Assembly (NCBI GenBank): GCA_964389005.1
Contig: CAYMCV010000010.1
Coordinates: 1-36,556 of the forward strand
Origin: CAYMCV01 sp964389005
GTDB lineage: Bacteria; Bacillota; Clostridia; Lachnospirales; Lachnospiraceae
Direction: 5' to 3'
Length of the DNA: 36,556 nucleotides
Shown: positions 25,634 through 31,824 of the stretch, one piece after another
Numbering within the stretch: the first letter of the stretch is position 1
How the letters are laid out: each line of letters opens with the position of its first letter
Position numbers and translations under genes: made by a program
The notes under the pieces: model-generated
Told to the model about the DNA's origin: nothing
Database searches by the model: none
The model's input: the letters and a program-made list of their open reading frames with translations, nothing else

Positions 25634-26137
25634 ATGCTTAGATTGAGACCGTATCGTAGTAATGACAGTAAACAAATAGCGACTTGGTGTCGTGACATCA
25701 CGACCTTTTATCAATGGAGTGAAGGGAGATTGGGGGATTTCCCCGTTTTACCTGAGCGAATTGAACAAGCGGTTTCGGGAAGAATCGATAATGAAACGTA
25801 TTTTCCGTTTGTTGCATTTGATGAAACCGGTGTGAAGGGATTCTTTACACTTCGACAGCCTATGGAAGGAGCCGATGAACTGAGCTTCGGATATGTAATT
25901 GTCAGCCCCGAAGCAAGAGGGAAGGGCTATGGAAAACGGATGCTGCAATTAGGTATCCAATTTGCATTCGAACTATATGGGACATCCAAAGTGTCATTGG
26001 AGGTATTCGAAAACAACCCCAATGCTTATCATTGTTATAAAGCAGTCGGCTTTAACGAAAACGGCAGAAGCACCACTTATGATTTATGTGGTGAAAACTG
26101 GAAAAGCATTGAGCTGGAAATGTATCCTGTCTTATGA
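25634..26137 (+). CDS. GNAT family N-acetyltransferase
   Basis: The 167-residue protein has the acetyl-CoA binding motif SPEARGKGYGKRML near residue 95 and the C-terminal GNAT pattern VFENNPNAYHCYKAVGFNENG. These enzymes transfer acetyl from acetyl-CoA to an amine; the acceptor is not readable here. ATG 25634 is 9 nt from GGAG at 25621-25624, better than ATG 25619, which overlaps that site. The gene ends 6 nt inside the convergent dtxR-like gene, leaving no room for a terminator. Confidence 0.9.
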   Translation: MLRLRPYRSNDSKQIATWCRDITTFYQWSEGRLGDFPVLPERIEQAVSGRIDNETYFPFVAFDETGVKGFFTLRQPMEGADELSFGYVIVSPEARGKGYGKRMLQLGIQFAFELYGTSKVSLEVFENNPNAYHCYKAVGFNENGRSTTYDLCGENWKSIELEMYPVL

Positions 26138-26503
26138 AATCGTCATATGCGCATGCTTTTTTAAAGCGTCAAACGTAGTATCGCTTATAACATGCTCTAT
26201 TTTGCAAGCATCTTCTGCGGCAATGTCTTCGGGAACTCCGACACGTATGAAAAACTCAGTTAGTAGAACATGTCTTTCGTATGTTTTCGCAGCAATTCGC
26301 CTGCCTTCTTCGGTTAAAGTTAGAAAACCTTCACCATCTACGGTTAAATAGCCGCCACTTTTTAACAATCCTACAGCACGACTTACACTCGGTTTGGAAT
26401 AATTCATATATTCAGCGACATCAAGGGAACGAACCTTGTTATTTTTTTTAGATAGTACAAATATCGTTTCGAGATACATTTCTCCGGATTCTTGTAGATT
26501 CAT
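26132..26503 (-). CDS. Iron-responsive DtxR-family repressor
   Basis: The 123-residue protein has an N-terminal winged helix (VRSLDVAEYMNYSKPSVSRA) and the metal-binding dimer domain, and lacks the SH3-like third domain. Metal residues are readable: Met9 in SGEMYLET, Cys100, Glu103 and His104 in ACKIEHVIS. These match Met10, Cys102, Glu105 and His106 of the primary site of DtxR, whereas the manganese sensor MntR has Asp8 and Glu99 at two of these positions, so iron sensing is likely. It is divergent from the feo operon, whose promoter carries the predicted operators. It should repress feo when Fe(II) is plentiful, which is inference. Confidence 0.9.
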   Translation of the reverse strand: MNLQESGEMYLETIFVLSKKNNKVRSLDVAEYMNYSKPSVSRAVGLLKSGGYLTVDGEGFLTLTEEGRRIAAKTYERHVLLTEFFIRVGVPEDIAAEDACKIEHVISDTTFDALKKHAHMTIS

Positions 26504-26543
26504 CTTATATCCTCGCTTTCCAACGATTTTTTAGTACTTATCA

Positions 26544-26572
26544 ATTATATCTTGTTTCTTTTCATATATCAA
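26544..26572 (-). promoter_or_regulatory. Promoter of the dtxR-like gene
   Basis: On the minus strand, TTGATA (26572-26567) and a perfect TATAAT (26549-26544) are spaced by 17 nt. An imperfect operator copy lies directly upstream. Confidence 0.72.
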
Positions 26573-26588
26573 GTTGCCTTTTGCTAAC
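26573..26588. promoter_or_regulatory. Imperfect DtxR-type operator
   Basis: GTTGCC, four T, then GCTAAC: the right half is a perfect copy of the operator half-site and the left half matches at four of six positions. It abuts the -35 box of the dtxR-like promoter, so mild autoregulation is possible. Confidence 0.4.
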
Positions 26589-26619
26589 CGAATAGAAATT
26601 TTTGTCTGTTAAAAAATAG

Positions 26620-26648
26620 TTGACATTTTAGTTAGCAGATGCTAACAT
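26620..26648 (+). promoter_or_regulatory. Promoter of the feo operon
   Basis: TTGACA (26620-26625) and TAACAT (26643-26648) are spaced by 17 nt. The first operator lies between the two boxes and overlaps the -10 box. Confidence 0.72.
26631..26646. promoter_or_regulatory. DtxR-type operator 1
   Basis: GTTAGCA and TGCTAAC form a perfect inverted repeat with a 2-nt centre, between the -35 and -10 boxes of the feo promoter. Binding here would block RNA polymerase. Confidence 0.75.
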
Positions 26649-26657
26649 AAAAATAAG

Positions 26658-26675
26658 GGTTAGCGGTTGCTAACC
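26658..26675. promoter_or_regulatory. DtxR-type operator 2
   Basis: GGTTAGC and GCTAACC form a perfect 7-bp inverted repeat with a 4-nt centre, at or just after the expected transcript start. Confidence 0.72.
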
Positions 26676-26691
26676 AGTTATTACCGTTATG

Positions 26692-26709
26692 AGTTAGCAG
26701 AAACTAACT
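26692..26709. promoter_or_regulatory. DtxR-type operator 3
   Basis: AGTTAG and CTAACT form a perfect 6-bp inverted repeat with a 6-nt centre, in the feo leader 32 nt before the first feoA start. Confidence 0.65.
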
Positions 26710-26741
26710 AGTAATGAGAGAGAACGGAAGGAGACACAATG

Positions 26742-26951
26742 ATGCCACTAACATTAGCCAATATGGGTGAAGAGAACATGATAAGAAAAATAGGCGGCAA
26801 TCCGGAAGTAAAGCAGCACCTTGAGAATTTGGGCTTCGTTGCCGGGGGTAATGTGACTGTGATTACAAGGATGGCCGGTAATATTATTGTCAATGTAAAA
26901 GAGACGCGAGTTGCAATCAGTAAAGAAATGGCCAACAAAATTATGGTCTAG
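26742..26951 (+). CDS. feoA: FeoA-domain protein (first copy)
   Basis: The 69-residue protein is a stand-alone FeoA domain (SH3-like): a short helical start, then KQHLENLGFVAGGNVTVITR, then NIIVNVKETRVAISKEMANK. FeoA proteins are small cytoplasmic partners of the FeoB ferrous iron transporter. ATG 26742 is 8 nt from GGAAGGAG (26726-26733); ATG 26739 is also possible. It is the first gene after the operator-bearing promoter, and is followed 13 nt later by a second FeoA gene. The two copies are clearly different from each other. Confidence 0.9.
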   Translation: MPLTLANMGEENMIRKIGGNPEVKQHLENLGFVAGGNVTVITRMAGNIIVNVKETRVAISKEMANKIMV

Positions 26952-26964
26952 AAGGAGGAGTAAG

Positions 26965-27186
26965 ATGCGTACATTAAGAGAAGCAAAGATAGGCGATGTT
27001 GTAAAAGTTGTTAAACTCTACGGAGAAGGCGCTGTGAAACGCAGAATTATGGACATGGGAATTACGAAGGGCGTTGAGGTTCAGATTCGAAAAGTAGCTC
27101 CACTTGGTGATCCGATCGAAGTAACCGTAAGAGGTTATGAATTATCGATTAGAAAAGCAGATGCCGAATCCATAGAGATTGAATAA
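26965..27186 (+). CDS. feoA: FeoA-domain protein (second copy)
   Basis: The 73-residue protein reads MRTLREAKIGDVVKVVKLYG, then KRRIMDMGITKGVEVQIRKV and APLGDPIEVTVRGYELSIRK, which is a classical FeoA domain. The DPIEV.VRGYELSLR ending is more typical than in the first copy. ATG 26965 follows AAGGAGGAG at 26952-26960; the frame extends earlier to 26911 but that part lies in the first feoA gene. A fourth operator lies between this gene and feoB. Confidence 0.94.
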   Translation: MRTLREAKIGDVVKVVKLYGEGAVKRRIMDMGITKGVEVQIRKVAPLGDPIEVTVRGYELSIRKADAESIEIE

Positions 27187-27200
27187 TTATTTAACCATTG

Positions 27201-27216
27201 GTTAGCAATGACTAAC
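27201..27216. promoter_or_regulatory. DtxR-type operator 4, between feoA and feoB
   Basis: GTTAG and CTAAC are inverted around CAATGA, matching the promoter operators. It lies in the 62-nt gap before feoB and may act on a weak internal promoter or as a roadblock. Confidence 0.6.
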
Positions 27217-27248
27217 AGGCTGAATTATATAGCCGGAAAGAAGGAGAC

Positions 27249-29660
27249 ATGAAAGAAATCAAAATTGCACTGGCAGGAAATCCAAACTGTGGTAAAACAA
27301 CACTGTTTAACGCCTTAACCGGTTCCAATCAGTTTGTTGGGAACTGGCCAGGCGTAACCGTTGAGAAAAAAGAAGGAAAACTCAAGAAACATGATAATGT
27401 AATCATTACAGATCTACCGGGAATTTATTCACTGTCACCATATACATTGGAAGAAGTGGTTGCAAGAAATTATCTGATCGGTGAGCGGCCTGATGTGATA
27501 ATGAATCTGATTGACGGAACCAATCTGGAGAGAAATCTTTATCTAACTACACAGCTTGTGGAACTTGGAATACCGGTAGTAGTCGCTATCAACATGATGG
27601 ATGTTGTTGCGAAGAATGGTGATAAAATCAATACCGAGGAGTTAAGCAGAGAATTAGGATGTAAGGTTGTTGAAATCTCCGCACTCAAAGGAACCGGCAT
27701 TATGGAAGCAGCTGAAGAAGCGATTCAAGCGGCTAATAACGGAAGCACAGTTCCGACGCATACATTTTCTGGTGCAGTAGAGCATGCGCTTGCGCATATA
27801 GAAGAAGCAGCAGTACATAATATGCCGGAAGAAAAGCAACGTTGGTATGCTATTAAGATATTCGAGCGTGATGATAAAGTTTTGGAACAAATGAGTATTG
27901 ACAAGTCGCTGTTAGAACATATTGAAGATGATATCAAAGCTGCTGAAAAGGAATTGGATGATGATGCAGAAAGCATTATTACCAATGAAAGATATGTATA
28001 CATTGCCACGGTAATTAAAGGATGTTACAAGAAAAATAAGGCAGGTAAACTCACCACTTCAGATAAAATTGACAAGGTAGTCACCAACCGATGGGCAGCA
28101 CTTCCGATTTTTGCAGTCATTATGTTCCTGGTATATTACATATCGGTATCCACCGTCGGAACATGGGCAACGGACTGGGCAAATGATGGCGTATTCGGAG
28201 ATGGCTGGCATCTGTTTGGAATCGGAACTTCTCAATACGATGAAGTAATGACAGAATACACCAAAGAAAATGTATGGACCAATGATTTTGTCGCTACAGT
28301 GGATGCGGCACTAGCGGCTGATGTTGTAGGAGCACAAGAAATTAAAGATGCATTAGAGGAAGAAGATTTCGGAGCATTCGACGAAGCTTATGGATTCTAT
28401 GCGGATTCTTTGGCAGAAGAAGGATATGATATTTCTGCAATTTATGATTCGGCACTTGGCGAAGAGGTAGAAGGGATTCCGGATACTTCAGAATATGGCG
28501 TTTGGGTTCCCGGCATTCCCGTATTGTTAGATGGTTTGTTAGATAGCGTTAATTGTGCCGATTGGCTGCACAGTCTGCTGGTGGATGGTATTGTCGGTGG
28601 TGTAGGCGCTGTACTCGGATTTATTCCACAGATGATTATTCTGTTTATTTTGTTGGCATTTTTAGAAGCTTGTGGATATATGTCACGTATCGCGTTTGTT
28701 CTGGACAGAGTATTTAGAAAGTTTGGCTTATCCGGCAAATCCTTTATTCCCATGTTAATCGGAACCGGCTGCGGTGTTCCGGGAATTATGGCGAGCAGAA
28801 CCATTGAAAATGAAAGAGATCGTCGTATGACGATTATGACAACAACATTTATTCCTTGTGGGGCTAAACTTCCGATTATAGCGCTTATTGCATCCGCATT
28901 ATTCGGGGGTGCATGGTGGGTAGCACCGAGCGCTTACTTCATCGGTATTGCAGCAATTGTTGTTTCGGGTATTATGCTTAAAAAGACTAAGATGTTTGCA
29001 GGAGATCCGGCGCCTTTCGTCATGGAACTTCCGGCATATCACTGGCCTACATTCGGGAATGTCATGAGATCCATGTGGGAAAGAGCAAGCTCTTTTATCA
29101 AAAAAGCAGGAACAATTATTCTTTTATCCTCCATTGTTATTTGGATAGGTTCCATGTTTGGTATGATGGACGGCAAGTTCACATTTAGCCTTGATATGGA
29201 ATTGGAAAGCAGTGTTCTTGGAATAATCGGAAATGCAGTTTGCTGGTTGTTTGCACCCCTTGGCTTTGGCAATATTAAGGCGACGATTGCGACGATCATG
29301 GGTCTGGTTGCAAAAGAAGAAGTCGTTGGTGTGTTCGGTGTTCTCGACTTTGAGGGAATGTCCAAACTTGCAGCATACAGTTTCCTGATTTTTAATCTCT
29401 TGTGTGCACCTTGTTTTGCAGCAATGGGAGCAATCAAGCGAGAGATGAACAACGGAAAGTGGACGGCATTTGCTATTGGTTATCAGTGTGTATTTGCTTA
29501 TGCGATTTCGCTCATTGTATTTCAAATTGGCTCTGCTTTTACCGGAAATCTGAATGTGATTGGGTTGATTGTGGCACTCATTGTATTAGGATTCATTCTC
29601 TATATGCTGTTTATTAAGAAATATAGTGAGGCAAAGACTTTAACCAAGAATGTAAAATAG
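27249..29660 (+). CDS. feoB: Ferrous iron transport protein B
   Basis: The 803-residue inner-membrane transporter imports Fe(II). The N-terminal G domain has G1 GNPNCGKTT (residues 10-18), G2 NWPGVTVE, G3 DLPGIYSLSP, G4 NMMD and G5 SALKGTG. A helical GDI-like domain follows, then the membrane part from about residue 282 with Gate motifs such as GFIPQMIILFILLAFLEACGYMSR (in blocks GFIPQMIILF and LEACGYMSR) and LIGTGCGVPGIMASR. Between the first and second membrane helices (about residues 318-418) there is an unusually long acidic soluble insert, so the protein exceeds typical lengths of about 650-770. ATG 27249 follows AAGAAGGAG. Confidence 0.96.
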   Translation: MKEIKIALAGNPNCGKTTLFNALTGSNQFVGNWPGVTVEKKEGKLKKHDNVIITDLPGIYSLSPYTLEEVVARNYLIGERPDVIMNLIDGTNLERNLYLTTQLVELGIPVVVAINMMDVVAKNGDKINTEELSRELGCKVVEISALKGTGIMEAAEEAIQAANNGSTVPTHTFSGAVEHALAHIEEAAVHNMPEEKQRWYAIKIFERDDKVLEQMSIDKSLLEHIEDDIKAAEKELDDDAESIITNERYVYIATVIKGCYKKNKAGKLTTSDKIDKVVTNRWAALPIFAVIMFLVYYISVSTVGTWATDWANDGVFGDGWHLFGIGTSQYDEVMTEYTKENVWTNDFVATVDAALAADVVGAQEIKDALEEEDFGAFDEAYGFYADSLAEEGYDISAIYDSALGEEVEGIPDTSEYGVWVPGIPVLLDGLLDSVNCADWLHSLLVDGIVGGVGAVLGFIPQMIILFILLAFLEACGYMSRIAFVLDRVFRKFGLSGKSFIPMLIGTGCGVPGIMASRTIENERDRRMTIMTTTFIPCGAKLPIIALIASALFGGAWWVAPSAYFIGIAAIVVSGIMLKKTKMFAGDPAPFVMELPAYHWPTFGNVMRSMWERASSFIKKAGTIILLSSIVIWIGSMFGMMDGKFTFSLDMELESSVLGIIGNAVCWLFAPLGFGNIKATIATIMGLVAKEEVVGVFGVLDFEGMSKLAAYSFLIFNLLCAPCFAAMGAIKREMNNGKWTAFAIGYQCVFAYAISLIVFQIGSAFTGNLNVIGLIVALIVLGFILYMLFIKKYSEAKTLTKNVK

Positions 29661-29685
29661 TAGTAATTAGGAAGTATCCTATCTG

Positions 29686-29710
29686 CACTTGGGACGATAA
29701 CTCCCAAGTG
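29686..29710 (+). repeat. Hairpin between feoB and the small Cys-rich gene
   Basis: CACTTGGGA (29686-29694) pairs with TCCCAAGTG (29702-29710), a perfect 9-bp stem with a 7-nt loop. No T-run follows, so it may protect the feoB message end or tune the last gene rather than terminate. Confidence 0.55.
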
Positions 29711-29736
29711 TGGATGACTTCCGGAACGGAGGTTTT

Positions 29737-29877
29737 ATGAGTACGGTGATTATTGGTACTGCGTTAGTGATTATTATAACTGCAATTATAATTAAAATGA
29801 GAAAAGATAAGAAAAAGGGGAAATCTTCCTGTGGCTGTTCTTGCTCTGAATGCCCAATGGGAGGGAAATGCCATTAA
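29737..29877 (+). CDS. FeoB-associated Cys-rich membrane protein
   Basis: This 46-residue protein has one N-terminal membrane helix (STVIIGTALVIIITAIII), a Lys-rich stop-transfer, and a Cys-rich tail SSCGCSCSECPMGGKCH with five Cys. It matches the small Cys-rich proteins found after feoB in clostridia, presumed to help with iron handling at the membrane. ATG 29737 follows CGGAGG at 29727-29732. It is the last gene of the feo cluster; the next gene is convergent. Confidence 0.86.
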   Translation: MSTVIIGTALVIIITAIIIKMRKDKKKGKSSCGCSCSECPMGGKCH

Positions 29878-29921
29878 GCATATTTTCTCAATCTAAAAAC
29901 ACAGAACAACAATACCAGATA

Positions 29922-30977
29922 CTATTCTGACATCATTTTGGCACCGATTACAGTTACGGGGAAATTTTCTGTGGGACCGTAGTTTGACAGCAACACAATG
30001 CCTTTGGTGAAATCTTCATTGATGGCGATATGGCTGTTGTAGTGGCTTGTTCCGCCGTTGTGCCAGTAGAGATGTTGTTCGGTATCATGAATCCATGTCA
30101 TGCCAATCTCATCACAACGAATGCCCATAGAGACATTGAATGAATTATTGGCATTTATTTGTTTCAAAGGCTGAAAAGGCATTTGCGCATAACTGTCTCC
30201 GGCAGTCATATAGTAATTAAGATAAGTCGCCATATCTTTGATATCTGAAATTACTGCGCCGGCAGGAATATAGCCGTCACCTTTGCCCCAATCCCAATAT
30301 TTGGACAGATTACCTTCGCAGGAAGCCACGGTGGTGTTATTCATCCCGATATGATTCTGTAAATGCGCACTCAGCAGTTCGGTGTAGTCTGTCTGATAGA
30401 TTTCCTCGAGCACCAGTCCGAGCAAGGAAATGCCGAAGTTGGAATATACAAAAGGATAATCTTTATCTTGCAGATTGACAGAAGCAGCTCTGTTACGTAT
30501 TTTTTCTTTGGAAATCAGATAAAAATCATTTCTTCCGCGTGGATGGTTACTTAACATTTCCGATTCAAAATAGTAATTTTTATATCCGGAGGTATGCGTC
30601 AGAATTCTTTCAATGGAAGGATAGTATTTTCCTTTTGGTAAATCCAGATAGATATCGATAGAATCGGTCAGTTTTAGCTTACCTTCTTCAATTGCCTGTG
30701 CCACCAAAAGCGCCGCCATTGTTTTACTGATGGAGCCAATCTCGTATTGATAATCGGTTCGGTCGATTAAAGTTCCGTTTCTGCCATAAGTCTGATATGT
30801 GATTTCGCCGTTTTCAATCCGGGCCACGGAGATATAGATACCTTTTTTGCGTGTAGCGGCGATAAACATCTCATCGGAGGGCATCTTTGTTATCTTTTTG
30901 ATCTGGGCATATTTTACTCCGATATAAATTCCTCCACCAATTAAGAGTATAATTAGTATGATTATGAGAATCTTCAT
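29922..30977 (-). CDS. Class C beta-lactamase-fold serine hydrolase, N-terminally membrane-anchored
   Basis: A single N-terminal hydrophobic helix (residues 2-20) anchors the protein, with the enzyme outside. Catalytic motifs are Ser82-Ile-Ser-Lys85 in EIGSISKTMAALL, YSN in VYSNFGISLLGLVLE, and HNG in WHNGGTSHYNSH in place of KTG. This is the penicillin-binding/beta-lactamase superfamily, where many members are peptidases or esterases of unknown substrate. A ribosome-like AAGGAAAG precedes ATG 30977. It follows the tetR gene at 31029 by 51 nt on the same strand, so the pair is likely an operon, as with the other serine hydrolase at 17654. Confidence 0.88.
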   Translation of the reverse strand: MKILIIILIILLIGGGIYIGVKYAQIKKITKMPSDEMFIAATRKKGIYISVARIENGEITYQTYGRNGTLIDRTDYQYEIGSISKTMAALLVAQAIEEGKLKLTDSIDIYLDLPKGKYYPSIERILTHTSGYKNYYFESEMLSNHPRGRNDFYLISKEKIRNRAASVNLQDKDYPFVYSNFGISLLGLVLEEIYQTDYTELLSAHLQNHIGMNNTTVASCEGNLSKYWDWGKGDGYIPAGAVISDIKDMATYLNYYMTAGDSYAQMPFQPLKQINANNSFNVSMGIRCDEIGMTWIHDTEQHLYWHNGGTSHYNSHIAINEDFTKGIVLLSNYGPTENFPVTVIGAKMMSE

Positions 30978-31028
30978 GCTTTTTCCTTTCCTTCCCTTGG
31001 GTTTCGTCGGCTTGTGATGAAAGCCATC

Positions 31029-31601
31029 TTATGGTTCGCAGTTTTGGTGAATCAGCCGTTGACTCATATCGATCATTTTATCTTTCATATCTTTTTTAGA
31101 GCAGTTAAAAACACCGGATACGCATAAACTCAGCAGTCCCATAGTGTAGATAATCATGCTTTCAAGATAAAAGGTTGCAAATTCATCTGACAAGTGATTC
31201 TGCGAGGCAATCAAGGAAATCAAGTCATGGTTATCTTTCAATTCTGTCAGGGAGTCAATTCCACCGATACAATAGCCGCCGCTTCCATCTAAAAATAGGA
31301 ATCGATAGAGATTCGGTTCGTCGAAAGCGATGTCGGCAAGCGCGTTACCAATCTGCGTGAAGGCATCCAACGCATCTTCGGATGACGGGGAGGTTTTTTG
31401 ATTCGCATATTGATATGCGTAGATTCCGAGTTCCCTGCGAAGTCCTTCCATATTGCCGAAATGCCAAGAAATCGGCTGTGTGGAACAATCCAATTCTCTT
31501 GCAATTGTTTTGATGTTGACATTATCGAATCCGTCGCGAATTAAAATGCGAAGAGCAGCATCTAAAATGACTTCCTTTGGAATTCTTGGTAATGTTGGCA
31601 T
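31029..31601 (-). CDS. TetR/AcrR family transcriptional regulator
   Basis: The 190-residue protein has an N-terminal HTH (IKTIARELDCSTQPISWHFG) and a helical effector domain with several aromatic residues. The start codon at 31601 is followed upstream by AAAGGAGG, which lies in the centre of a perfect inverted repeat (31601-31624). It heads an operon with the serine hydrolase at 29922. Autoregulation is suggested by the palindrome overlapping the expected transcript start. The ligand is unknown. Confidence 0.88.
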   Translation of the reverse strand: MPTLPRIPKEVILDAALRILIRDGFDNVNIKTIARELDCSTQPISWHFGNMEGLRRELGIYAYQYANQKTSPSSEDALDAFTQIGNALADIAFDEPNLYRFLFLDGSGGYCIGGIDSLTELKDNHDLISLIASQNHLSDEFATFYLESMIIYTMGLLSLCVSGVFNCSKKDMKDKMIDMSQRLIHQNCEP

Positions 31602-31624
31602 TGGTAATCCTCCTTTATTACCAA
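31601..31624. promoter_or_regulatory. Palindrome around the tetR ribosome site (predicted operator)
   Basis: TTGGTAAT (31601-31608) and ATTACCAA (31617-31624) form a perfect 8-bp inverted repeat whose 8-nt centre is CCTCCTTT, the complement of the AAAGGAGG ribosome site. The predicted transcript start (about 31619) falls inside it. Confidence 0.6.
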
Positions 31625-31625
31625 T

Positions 31626-31654
31626 ACTGTAAACGAGTTTATAGTATATGTCAA
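31626..31654 (-). promoter_or_regulatory. Promoter of the tetR-serine hydrolase operon
   Basis: On the minus strand, a perfect TTGACA (31654-31649) and a TACAGT -10 box (31631-31626) are spaced by 17 nt. The leader would be only about 18 nt. Confidence 0.6.
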
Positions 31655-31673
31655 TATATTTTCGTTACGTGGG

Positions 31674-31745
31674 TGTTACAAGGGGACGGGGCAAGTGTAT
31701 CGTTTTCATATGAAAACGATACACTTGCCCCGTCCCCTTGTAACA
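31674..31745. repeat. Perfect 72-bp palindrome (REP/MITE-like)
   Basis: The two 36-nt arms (31674-31709 and 31710-31745) are exact reverse complements with no central spacer. The outer half is GC-rich (AGGGGACGGGGCAAG), the centre AT-rich (TTTTCATATGAAAA). Five T follow at 31746-31750. It lies between the divergent tetR and solute-binding genes, where no terminator is expected. GGGGACGG-type hairpins are known in clostridia as scattered REP-like repeats, so a non-autonomous mobile repeat is likely; this is inference. Confidence 0.85.
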
Positions 31746-31824
31746 TTTTTATCTTCACATTTATTTTTCTTAGTAATTGCGATAAAATGTAAACGGAATC
31801 AGACCATGAATACGGAGGACAATT

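Noticed and set aside
31674..31750. Palindrome as an ordinary bidirectional terminator
   Set aside because: Both flanking genes point away from it, and only the plus-strand side has a T-run.
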